Part shown: positions 1-12,800 of the stretch, piece after piece
How positions within the stretch are numbered: the stretch's first letter is position 1
Layout: each line of letters starts with the position of its first letter
NCBI GenBank assembly: GCA_035041965.1
Contig: JAPYMA010001614.1
Coordinates: forward strand, 46,038 to 110,037
DNA: 64,000 nucleotides
Origin: Anisakis pegreffii
Taxonomy: Eukaryota > Nematoda > Chromadorea > Rhabditida > Anisakidae
Direction: 5' to 3'
Translations under genes and position numbers: made by a program
Notes under the pieces: model-generated
Database searches by the model: none
Told to the model about the DNA's origin: nothing
Seen by the model: only the letters and a program-made list of their open reading frames with translations

Positions 1-577
1 CACGTTGACGATGATAATAATTACTTAAACAAAGTCGACCGGGTAATCCGCAGCATAGGTCAAGGAAAAAGGAGGTGTGACCTAACACACACAACACGCC
101 TCAGCCGTTGCACGCATGAAGACATTCTGCCACAGCTACCTCCAACTGCTTTTTGGAACAATGAGAAGTATTTCAACTGAAATTAACTCACTTTAAGTAA
201 ATAAGCAGCTAATTGTGATCCATGCAACGAGGAATAAACCAATGATAAACACTAGACAACAACTAAGTAGAGTTTGGGTTCATATTACGGATATAATCAA
301 TTTACCTGAGGTGGAAAATAGAATACAATCAAGAATTGCAAATGTGTACTCGAAGCTGAAGAGTATAGACCTAGTGTGCACTAGAAGTCACGTGCATGCT
401 AATAACAACTGAAACGAATCCGTGCTGGATAGCAATACAGACACAATGTATTGTAATGAGCCACTCAACTACGTGAGATGGCTTTAGAACATCGTTGATA
501 TAAATATATTACACCAATGTGTTCTCAATATCACGGAATTTCGCAGTAGGCTTCTCAATGTACTGCGTCAAAAAGTA

Positions 578-905
578 GTCCTTTAACGCCAAGGGTAGTA
601 CTGCTGTTGGTTGCATTAACTGTGAGCGTGGCTAGTTACCGTAATCATTTAACCCCAAGGGTAGTACTGCTGTTGGTTGCATTAACTGTGGGTGTGGCTA
701 CCTACCGTAGTCATTCAACCCCGGAGGTACTGCTCCGATTGGTTGCATTGACTATAGACGCAGCTAGTTACCGTAGTCTGTCAGCTCCGGAGGCACTAAT
801 CCCGTTTGATGCATTAGCTGTGAGCGTAGCTAGTTACCGTAGCCATTTTACCCTGGACGTACTACTCCCGTTGCTTGCCTTAACTATGGATGTGGCTAAA
901 CATTC
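578..905 (+). repeat. Degenerate 63-bp tandem repeat, about five units
   Basis: A unit of about 63 bp recurs about five times. Each unit carries a version of TTGGTTGCATTAACTGTG followed about 15 bp later by TAGTTACCGTAGTCATT. Because 63 is divisible by three, an open frame of 100 codons runs through it with a 21-residue period (VALTVSVASYR-like). The units differ at many first and second codon positions, so the open frame is probably a by-product of the period and not a sign of selection on a protein. Confidence 0.75.
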
Positions 906-1522
906 CTAGAACGCTTCTGAAACGTTGGTTCTTCGCATTTTAACGCTCCCATATCTCTGAAAATTCCAAAATAAGGTCTTTCAATAATTAGCAAGACGTA
1001 TCCTCAAATTCAAACTGCCATGAAATCGCAAGGATCGACATTGCCTTTCACATCTTTTGCTTTCATCTTTCAATTGAACATGTTGTCTCGTTTTGAGCAG
1101 TGACTTCGACAATTCCCCCCAATGTTCTACTACCGATCGTTAATAGAACAGACCATGAAAAAACTTGAAAATTGAAGTCACTACATGATATAGCAACAAT
1201 TCGCTAATGCTGTCACTGATCATGCACCGACTGATGTAACGCAAAATGTATCGCAAACAACGTTCCAGATTTCTGAAGATTTATTTCGACAAGAATCATC
1301 TCTTTAGTGATAATAACAATATACAGTTTAAATAATAATACCAAATAATGATTTCACAACAACGATGATACAATTAAAAATTCGCTTCAAAAAAGAAAAC
1401 AAGAAAAGAGAGGATAACCAGTGCAAATGCAACATCAAACGGAAATGATACGATGAGCATGTGTGCAACCTAACATTCAATTCTATTCATTTCAACAGCA
1501 ATAAGACAGCTATGTTATAATA

Positions 1523-1835
1523 AATAGCTATATCACCTCAACTAAGCAGAATCACCCGACAAAATAGATAATTTTATGACACCAGAGATTCTGCTCGATC
1601 GATTACTGAGAAGAAATTGATATGTTACTGGTGAAAGCTGAGAGTACGGTAGGCTTGAATGTGGCAACCAATATAGTATCAGAAAAATAGCTATATCCCC
1701 TCGTAGAGGTGGAATGTCTCAGCAAAATTTTCATTTTTAGAAAGCAGAGATTCTGTTCAATCGAATGTTATAGAAACATCGATATGTTCCTTGGCAAACC
1801 TGAGAAGACGGTTGGCTTGAATATATCGAAACTGG
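1523..1835. repeat. Diverged tandem duplication of about 160 bp
   Basis: Two adjacent copies (about 1523-1676 and 1684-1835) share AATAGCTATATC near the start, an AGAGATTCTG block, GATATGTT about 45 bp later and a CGGT(A/T)GGCTTGAAT block near the end, in the same order and spacing. Between those blocks they are clearly diverged, so the duplication is old. No coding content is evident. Confidence 0.65.
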
Positions 1836-4800
1836 ATTTCTATAGTAATGTATAATATCTGTTGATCTGTAATGATACAATGCATTTCAATCAGCATATT
1901 AAAGAAGTTAATGATCGAACTGAATGGAAATTTTGTTGTTGAAGTTTTTCCTTCTAATGTAGATCGCACATTTATTCTTTATAATTTTTTATTACGCGTC
2001 CAAATTTTCTTTTTGGTTATTTTGTGTTGCTTTGTTACTTTTGTAACTGCATTGTATTGTACTGCTGGTTTTTGTAATTACTTATTGACATAGTGTGTAA
2101 TTATTGTGTGTGTGCTGGTGGGTTGTTGAGTTAAATTAAGTTTTAAATTGGATTAGGCTGTATAATGGGTAGATTATTGTTGCTGTTGTTGTTGTTATGG
2201 TTGAGTGAATAATGCATGAAATGAATTGAAATTAGCTTTGGTTCGTTGAGTGCTTCACAGAAATGAGTTGTTTTGGTTGCTTGACTCGAATGCATGGCGA
2301 TGGCATGAAGTGAGCTCTGCTGCTAACTGATGACCAGTAGACTGATCATATAAGTTTATAGGGTAAAGAGAAGACAAGTAACGATAGCAGTTAATAGTTG
2401 ATTATTTGTTTGTTTAGTTATTCAGTGATATTATTCATTGGTAATGATTAGTGATCATGTATGGTATGAGTTGATCATTGGGTGTGAGATTAGACCGAGA
2501 AACTAGCCATTAGACTGATGGTTTGGAATTGATATTGAATCGGTTGATTTCATTTGGTGGATTGATAGAAGTGAGTTGATGTGTAGAAAAGAATCGGTTG
2601 TTTTTGTGAATAATGCATTTGCATGAATGTGTTTTGTTTTGAGTTTTGAGCTGTGGTTTGAGGGGAATTATTCGTGATTGATAAAGATGAAACGATCGAA
2701 AAATAGAAAGGTGATCGAATAGAATAATAAAAGAGTGAATGAATCAATAAAATGAAATGAAATGAACAAGGTTTTTTATTAAGTTTATTCAATCAATGGA
2801 AACAATTCATTGATAGTTAGTTGATTAGTTCTGTTATATTACATTACGAGTCGGCCGGCTCGCTTCATTCACTTTTGTGTTATTATTTATTGTGGGCGAA
2901 TTCGTTTGTAGAGGTGCTTGTTGGCTGGCTGCTGGTTGGCATTATTTTAATGGATGAATTTTATTATGGTTTGCTTGGCAGATAGTGATTTGGGTAGATG
3001 TTATGTTGCTTATCTATGCTTTATTCTTAATCAAGCACAACCACAACAATAGTTCGAATGAGCACTAGATTAGAGACTTATTCTTTGCATTATTTTGTTG
3101 ATTGCATAGAGTTAAGTGAGGAGAATAAATTTTCATTGAAGAAGTTGTAAGATGAGTTGAGTTCGAAGCTGAGGAGTGCAAAAATTTAGGTGAATTAAGT
3201 GAACTGACGTGGTAAGAGAATGTAATTTTGAATTTGGATGGTAGGCTTTTGATGAGTGCTTGCTGGGCTGGCTATGAAGTTTTGGCTGGAAATTGAAGCG
3301 ATTTGGTAGAGCATGGGTAAGGGTTAACAATTAGTCAATTGTCGCAACGGAGCGCGAAAGAGACGATTCGTGAGGGCACCAAAGTGATAGGTGAAGTCAA
3401 CTTTTAAATGTGTACTTAGCTATAAGATGTACACGGATATCGTGCACTATCGATTCGGATATTCGGATGATGAAACTTAACTTTCGTATATCTTATTTGG
3501 AGGATCTCCTCCCTTTGATATGTGTTTCGATTACATAAGACAGTGTTATTACAAAATAAGCGACGAAAGCAATGAGTTGGAGTTGCATTGTGTGTGTTTG
3601 ACGTTCACTACTTTTTGCTATTAATAGGAGTCAGTTAGTTTTGCTTGAGCTGGTGCGTTCTTCAATTTATTTAATGGAAAAAATTACGATAATAAAGCTA
3701 TCAAACTACATAGATGCTGTTTTATCTGTTGTCTATGTATCTATCTGCTTATATGCATTGGTTGAGTTAGCCTACCAACCAACCGACTAGCAACGTTTAT
3801 CCATCTCATCATCCAATGAGTCTGATCTATCTTTAGCAAGCCTCAGTCTCTATCAAGCCATAAGCCTATCCATCCAACGATCCGAGCCATCTGCCCGCCC
3901 ATTCATAGGCTGATTGGTGCTGCTTCTATTGCTACTACTGTTGGCTGCAGTCTATTATTCGAATTGATTGTTCAGTTAATTAATAATAAGTTTTGATTTG
4001 CTTGTGAAAACAATAATGGACTGATCGGTTATGAGGTGAAGTGATTTGGTTAGCGATAAAACTGTGTTCGTGTTCATGCTGGTTCACGACATTCTTATTA
4101 TCATAGATGTATTATTTTTGGATTATTTGTTACAGATGGTATGATATGATATGATATAGTAGTAAGAGAATTGAAATGAATCGAAGGATGGATCAGAGAT
4201 AAGCATGGATTGTGAAGGGTTAGGTGGGAGATCAGTAGTAGATTTAAAAACAGATGATATAAGAAGGAGATAATGCGCTGTGAGTGATTGAATAAATGGA
4301 TTTATGCTATCTGTAGCAAATGAGCAACACATACACACATTTTGTTCATGATAGAGTGAGGAGCGTTGAGTGGTTAATTGAGAAGATGAATGAATTTGGT
4401 GATTGCTGACAACTGGTTGTGATGTTTTATTATTTTGGCTTGATAGATAGGTGAGTGAATAGGATAGTGGTCATTGAATGAAGAATGAATTGATGAGATG
4501 CATGGATGATGAAAGAAGTTGCTTGATAGCTGCTATCTGAGACGTTGTTCAATTTGCTTATTTTGATGTTGCTGGAGAGGAATGCAAGGAAGGAAGAAAG
4601 GAACAGAATAGAGCGGGACAGGATAGAATGAATGCATTATTGGATTGATGATTGGTACAGAATAGAATATATTAGGACAAACAGGAAGAATAGATGTGGA
4701 GTTTAGCTGTGGAAGGTTCAGCTTGAAAAAGGTTCACCACCATCATCACTTGAAAGGTCGCCTTAGAATCGTGGCAGTTTAGGATTGCGAATAAACATGT

Positions 4801-6758
4801 GCTGCTTAGAAGGCTTTAGAAAGAGTAAGCAACGGATAAATGCAGTTTGCAGATGCATACTGTTTATATCTATTGATATGACCTCCTCTTTGATATGCAG
4901 TGGCAGATTTCGAACGGCTATCGTGATTAGTATTGTTTGTAATAATAATTGAGATCATTATTTGCATTACTATATGAAACGTTTTGAATGATGATTTGAA
5001 GGAAGGCAAAGACGAGTTTCAACATTCTTTCTGTTATTATTATGATGGTTTTTATTTGTATTCGTAGCATTTGTACGAATCGTATTATTATTTATAATAA
5101 TGTTATATTATCTGTTTGATAATTGTTGCGTTTAAATCATCGTTGAAGTTTTAATTGCTTTTTATTGAAGAATTTAGTCATTCGTTTCTTCTATTCTGTT
5201 CATATAGCCATTGTGGTTACGTTATCTTTATCGAACAATTGCTTAGCTGGTAGATAGATAGTAGAGAGACGGTGGCAGCTGGCAGCAGTGAGATTAATTA
5301 TAGCGGGATAAGAGATTAGAATGAGAAAGGGGTGCATGGGATGGGATGTATGTGTGGTTGTTGCCTTGGGGCATATCAGCTAATGAAAATAAAATGTTTT
5401 GAAGGGTGAATGACGAATAAGAATAGAATGAAATCAAATAGAATAATGACAAAAAAAGTAAAGAAGAAACAAGCAACAATGATTAGGTTTGATTTGAGGA
5501 AATGAACGATGCTTTATGGTAAAATGAAGCGAGATAAAGGCTAATGGAGTGCTGATTTGTTGAATAATTAGAATATGATGAATGCAGGCAGGCAGGCAGC
5601 TAGCGGTCGAAGGGGTTGGGGTGATAACTGGTTGCTTTTGGTTGTTTGGCGGTTGGTTATTTGCTGGGGTTATTTGCAAGAATCAAAAAGTGATGATGCA
5701 CTTTGCTCATTTGGACATAGACATGGGGTGTTGCAATAGAATAGTTTAAGTTATGTAGATGGATGGCTGGCTGGCCGTGATTGTTTCATGTGTTAGAATG
5801 AATGCATGAAAGAAAGTAATTGTGATATTTGCACTTATTATATCAGTTAGTAATGTAAAGAGTAGGAATTTTTAAATGTGAACGACACTTGAATAATAGC
5901 GATCGAATCGAAGACAATAGAGTTAGGAGAAGGTAGCAGCAGCAGCAGCAGCAAGACAGAATTGAATTGAAATGTGATTATGACTGTGATTATATCAGAG
6001 ATGGGTGAACTACTAACTAGCAATAGAGAGAGTTAGTTTTTTATGCGCTTCTTTCATGCATCTATACAATTGAATTGTTTATGTGATTGATAAGAATACT
6101 GTTTGCATAATGAGTAATAACTGATTGAGGTGTGTTCGAATCAGATTTTGATTTCGTTGACTGAACTTGTGGAATAAGGATTATCAAAATTCATTGTTAG
6201 ACATGCCGAGCAGGCTTGCTATAATAGACATGGTAGGTATATAATGATGTGGTTATTGCTATTGCATTGCAGCACTGTGCTGAGGAAACGAGATAAGGGA
6301 TGAGTGAGGTGAGGGTTGAGGGATAGAAATGATGAGGTAAGGAAGGTTTTGGAGTGGAAGTGAGTGATTCGAGACTTGTTGAACGACTGATTCAATAGCA
6401 ATTGTTTCAGCCAGTGGCCGGCATTGCTGCTTGTCTTATTGTCCTTTTGATTATTGGTTCGTTGATCTGCTTGATATCTATCTGTTATTGTCATTATCAT
6501 AATCTTTAGTGTTATTGTTATTAGTAATAAGTGGTGGCATTCATTCATAGTTGAATAGGTGAGGGTGGATGGATGGACGGATGGATGGATGAAGGGTGAC
6601 TGATGCTGCTGCTGCTGCTGTACAAATTGTTATTTTATTTTACATATACCAAGTGGAAGAAATCAAAGATAGTGTAGCATATATCGAAGTGTATTGCTGT
6701 GCTCTGCTCTAGCACATGCTAAATTCTTGTTCTTAGTCTTATTGTTGTCGTCGTCGTC

Positions 6759-6760
<2 letters not shown>

Positions 6761-6818
<58 letters not shown>
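6761..6818. repeat. (ATT)n microsatellite
   Basis: About 19 uninterrupted ATT triplets, preceded by a short GTC run (6746-6760). Confidence 0.95.
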
Positions 6819-6819
<1 letters not shown>

Positions 6820-9800
6820 ATATTAGTTTGATTATTTTATACGTGTTTTCGTCAACAAACGGCAATTTTTGTGCAGTTCACTTCAACTGAATGAGATACT
6901 ATACTCACTGAGATACTTACTGACTGATTTCTACAGGTATGTATGTATGTATACATATAAATGGACTTGTACGTTGTATTTTTCATTTTATTATTATTAT
7001 TATTATTGAAATAATAATTGTAATTGTAATTATGTCGGTTGATTGTTATTATTATTGTTTGAAGTAGTGTTCGGTGATGGGAGGAAGGAAGTTTGTTCAT
7101 GGTTTGCAGTACTATGAGTATTCGGCATGAAACATTGCATTTCATTTCATTTTTCATGGCGATCGTTTCGGTCGATGCGTTGTTCAAAGGGAATTTTTTG
7201 ACTTTCTTTCTTTATCTCCTCTCTTTTTTGGTTTATTTTTTTGAGCGCATTGTTTCTCTCCTTGTTTGGTTGTTTTGTTTCTTGATTGTTTGGGCATTCA
7301 TTTTAATGTTATTATTTTTATTGTTATTATTATTATTATTAATATTTTTATAATTGTTATTATTATTATTGTAGTTGTTATAATTAGCATTGTTGAGCAA
7401 TCGTCATTGTTTGTTACAATTGTAGTTACCCTTTATTTTCTTAAGATCATGCTCCTTTTTTGTATGAGATCTCTTGTTTGAGCGGCATCTTTTTTTCGCT
7501 GCGTTTTTGTTTCGTTCTTTTGGTGCTCTGTGTTTTGCATCTATAAAAGGCAAATTTAATGGTTTGATTGGAATCTCTGACAATGTGTTGTTAGTATTGG
7601 TTGTTGGGATGGATCGTTATCAGTTTAGTTTCAACAAATCTTGTAATAATAATAATAAAGAATAATAGAGCGGTGATAAGGATGATGCGTGTTCACAAGA
7701 GGTGTGTATGTTTATCATTGATAACATGAGCAGCAGTAAATATAATATCAACGAAACGATTACTGGTGTGCGCGTTTTGCATTGGTTACGAACGAACACT
7801 TTCTATTGGAATAACTAATTGTACTTGTTGTATGTGTACAGTTAGGAAGGGAACAAAAGAACAATACAAGATTGTTATATAGAGAGCGGTGGTGGTCGTC
7901 TGAATGAGGAGGTTGTATTTATCGAAGACGACGACGACGACCGTTTCTATTCATTTTGTGCTATAATTCATTTTATTAGAGTTAGTTTTGTACATGCAAC
8001 TAACTGCTGCTACTAGGTGTGGTGTATTTATTGTGGTGGTGGTGGTGGTGGTGGGTGTTATGCGGAAATTTTGAAAGTATTCATTCTGTTTAGGTTTATT
8101 CCATAATTGCAAATTCACGTTTATAACTGATTAGTGGGAATAATGAAGATAACAGATGCTGCTGCTGCTGCTTGTTGTTTCTTTCGTCATATGCAAGCAG
8201 CAGCAGCAGTAGGCAGCCTGTTTGGGTTGGGTTGATTGTTGAGTATCATTTGAATACGTCGTCGTCGTACATAATTATAGGTGTCGTGTGCTTTGCACAA
8301 AAAGCTTTCTCACTTGTTCTATGTGTGCAGGCAGCAGTTAGTTTTTTGATGTGTGTGTTGTTTCATTGTTGTTGTTGTTGTTTTGTTTGTAATTGATAAC
8401 GGCTGACGAGGACGGCTCGAAGAAGATTCGGCTCGTAAATGAAACGTGGTTTAGCACCGTGACTAGTGTCCAAAAACCCGCTGTAGGCACTGAGAGTGTT
8501 GAATAGCAGAGTACTTTTAAATAAGTTATTTGCGCAACTCTCATATATTATCCTTGCATCATGAATCTCTGCATCCGTGCATCTATCCATCCATCCATCC
8601 ATCCATCATCTTATCTATTTATCCATATCTTCATTCATATACTGATATACTCACTGCTACAAGCTGTCCTTATCTTATGAAGCATGCATGCAAGCAAGCG
8701 CAGTCAGTGTACAAGGATCAGCTGCATTGTTTGTATGAATACTACAATGAAACAGCGATAGTAATAGTAATGAGTAGTTGCAGTAATACTGTTACAACAT
8801 ACACATAACGTATCAGTGACTATGAAGGTATATTTAATTGTAAGTTGGTGTGTTAGTATTTGTTTAGCAAAAAGGTAGTGGAATATTATGGAAAGAGGAG
8901 GGAGGCATTGTGTGACGAACGAGGAGGAATGTGTGTGTACAACAATATTAAGAATAAGAATGAAATTGATAATAGGAATGGAAATAAAAATAATTATTAT
9001 AATAATAAGAGAAACGGCAAATAAATGTGTGTGTGTATGTGTATGTGTATAAATAAATAGCGATTTCATTGATAATATGAGAGGGGAATGCGTGAATGTT
9101 TTATTGTATTGTTTTGTTGGAAGATGCAATCAACAAAATGTACGTTGTTGTTTCGCTTGGTTGGTTCGGTTTTCTTTTGTTTTAATAAATTAATTCGATT
9201 TGATTTTCTATGAATGCTATTGTACTTTATTGTGCTTTCCTATTGATCATCAATTCATCGCTTTTTATTCATACGTTTACTTTTATGTGTCTCTTTATCT
9301 AGTTATACGTTTAATCATTCATTTAAGTGTCTATCAGGTTATTACTGTTTGCAATTGTAAGAGATTTCAAATATAGTATGATATCGGTTGGAGTCTAGCT
9401 GTAGCGATGCGATTTAGAATTCATTCGAATCGACTACTTACTATCTATCGGAAGCGATATGGGTGCGGTGCTTATTGCAAAGAGAGGAGCGATGTGCTCA
9501 TTTGATTGGCTAATGTAGTTGTGGCGTGCTAACAACAATAGCGATTGGTTGATCATTGAGCTATATGACGAATAGCTGACCAATGAGCTGAGACTAGCTG
9601 TGTAGCTTTGTGATTACCGTAAGCTGAGTGGCTCAGGCTCAGCTAATGAAGTTAGCTAAGTTAGTTATTTTTCGAGTGTATAGATTCATTATGAATGTTA
9701 TGAACGGAAGATAGAAGTAATAATGGTTTGTTGTTGTCACTAGAATAATATGTAGAGCAGCAGCATTCATTGTCTGTGGTCGTCTTATCTTGCTTGATTG

Positions 9801-12800
9801 ATAGGTAAAGGAGATTAGATAGATAGATAGATAGGTAGGTAGGTATATTTCAGTGATATGAGTTGGTTTGTTTAATTGTTCTTGTGAGGGCATAGGTCAA
9901 GGCTATAAACAAATTAATGATATTGGTGTGAGGTGCTGAACGCTTAGATACTTAGTAGTAGTTGTTGTTATATGATTTGTTTTGTGCTGATCATGATGAT
10001 ATTATTACTCGATTACTTTTTATGAAGAGAGAGAGAGAGATTAGTTATACTGCAGAAGTGTGCTAATATTTAAATCTTTTTAGTTGCTTATTTTTTGATT
10101 AGTTGTTCAATTGAAGTTTCTTTTGTGCGGTTTGTTATCTTGTTGAAATGCTTTTTAAGAGCCATCTGCGAGCAGTGGCAGTTTACGCTATTTTTTCAAC
10201 TAGCATCATCATCAGCAGCAGCAGCACTCAGTAGTCAATAGTGAGCCAAGTAAGCAATCACCAATTAGCCGTTGTTAGCGGGCAGCCATTTGGTTATGTT
10301 CTGTTGTGTTTTTTGTTTTAGCAAAATGAAATAGAAAATTTCGAAATTTTGCTGATTAGATGACATTCTTGGTGTTTAAATGAAGGAATGAATGAAAGCA
10401 TGTATTGTTGATGTGATAAATTGCATTTGTTTGTGTTGTAAATGCCACCTGTTTCTATGATAACAATAATAACAATAATCGGAAGGTAGCGGAAGGTTTT
10501 GTTCTTATTATTTATTAGTTTCATTATGAAACGAATGATAATTGAAAATATTTGGATGGTTTCGTTTGAATGAAATGGGAAATGAATGATGATAAGTTGT
10601 GTGATGAGTTAGGGTAGGTCTTTTGATGGAGCATTTTTGTATAGTTCGCTTACGATGAAAACAAATATGAATTTTTGCATTCAGTTGTTCTTTTGTACAA
10701 TCATGCATAGTAGTGAACGCAGGCAGGCAGCAGTCATCATCTAATTGTGCTGTATTGTAGATGCGTGCGAAAGTTTTGTTAAGCTCTGAACTGATATTGT
10801 AGTTGAATAGTGATGAGTTATAATAGTGATCAGGGATTGATAATATTTGCTAGAGTGATCACTTCATTGATCACTTGCATATGATCTGTAATTTGTTTCG
10901 TTTTGAAACTTCATCGAAGTTACTTGTGATGAGTGGAAAGTATGTGTGTGAATATCGTGCAGTATATTTTATGTGTGCCTTTTATTCATATTCGATTCGA
11001 TAATACAAATATACTTAGAGGTTCACAAATAAAACTGATTATTTTGAAAGAAAATCATCTGTTTGATTTGTGAAGAGATGAAAAGAGGCAAAGTTACCTA
11101 GTAAGTTGCATCTTTTGAGATTCGGAACGTTCAGTATGCTTATGATGTATTTATGTGAATATGAATGGAAGTATGGATATATATGGATAAAGACCATAAT
11201 GGGTATCATATTTAAAGTTTGGCTCTCGTAATGAATGGAATCATTTTGAGTGAAAATCAACTCATATTAATGAGTGGAATTTGATTGTTTGAAAGAAATA
11301 CGATGCGATGCTGCTATATGGTAAGAGTAGTGATTATGATTAGGATTGATCACTGCTGCATTAGGAGTGAGTAGTATAAGTATCAAATTAAGCAGTGCAT
11401 ATTAATTGTGAGCGGTGGTAATGGCGAACTGCTGAGTTCAGTTGAGCATCATCAAATAGGCGGCGTAAATAAAACTGGACATATAGCAAAGGCAGTAGTG
11501 TATTGAAGAAGCGAAGCCAAAGTAAATGCTGCTCAGCCCGTATTATCGTCACTTAATTGAGCTTATTTATTATCACTACTCGTTTCGTTATTACTATTAT
11601 AAAAGAAGAGCAATTGTATGACTACTAGCAGTGTTACTGATATTGTTATGGTGTGGTTGGCTGCTAGCAAGAAAAATAGATTTTGATATGATTTGATACG
11701 ATCTCATGAATGTATTTTGATGAATTTTATGTGTTATATATGTTGTTTTATATTACTATTATTATTAGTGCGTGCATGATATTATTATATTTATAGGTAT
11801 TATGTAAAATGTATCAGAGTATAATGCATATGAATAGTTGGATTGAATTGGGATGGGTATAATATGGATGGATGTTTAGCTGGTTGAATGGATGATACTG
11901 AGAATAATAGTAATAAGATGCGATTTAAGAAGGAGTGTGTTTGCATATTTAAGTTAAAGTTTAAGCAGTGTGCATGTGCAACTGATTAGATGAATGAATA
12001 AGAGGGGTTGTGCCCTGGGGCAGTCTCATTATATTGTGCTTTAGGTAATAATAGGCATGATGATGACAGATAGAGCGTTGATTGATTGTTTCGGTGATGT
12101 TAGTAGTATTGTGCTTGTTAGGTTGCTTTATGTTGATCGTAAGTTTAAGAGAGTAGGCGTTCGATGATAGGTTGAGATTGCAGCGTTCGTTGAGAATTAG
12201 TTGCTTGAGTTGATTTGCACTTGCAACTGAACCGAGTTGCGTGTTGTTGTCAGTAATATATGACCGTCACCCCGATATAACACAACATATAGGTTCAATT
12301 TAAGTTTAAGTGCTGCAATTAGTCTGTTTTCATTCATAGAACATACCTATTAGGTATAGATACATACCGTGTATGTTTAGTGAATGTTTAAAAATTGAAG
12401 TTATCTTCGAAAATCGAGTGGTGAGGACTTTATTTTATAGTATAGTTGTGGTGGATTGAATCGATTGTAGTTTTAGATAGAATTAGTTGAATATCATATT
12501 AATAATTGCTTTAAAGAAGGAGTGAAGGAGAAGAATACTTAATTGTGAGGATGAATAATATTGAGTTGGTTGGGTGCAGTGGAATAAATTAGTGAATAGC
12601 ATTAAGCTGTTGTCAGCTAGCTGGTTGGGTTAATGAATAGATATTGTAAATGAATGAAACTGATTGTGCGAGATGGTAGCTTTAGGGAAAGCAGATCAGT
12701 TGAATGGGATGAAGCTGATGACGGTAGGGGTGAGTTAGACTGTAATATTACTGTATTTCCATTTCTAGGTATGCATGGTGTGTATGTATTTAGAGGAGTT

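Larger units (their letters stand above)
1..1900. other. Anonymous non-coding DNA at the left edge
   Basis: No recognisable protein or RNA gene is visible here. Short open frames exist (215-412, 607-909) but carry no known motif. The base composition is balanced between G and C on the + strand, unlike the block that follows. Two degenerate tandem duplications (578-905 and 1523-1835) are listed separately. It could be the end of an older mobile element, but no terminal repeats or transposase or polymerase motifs were found. Confidence 0.5.
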
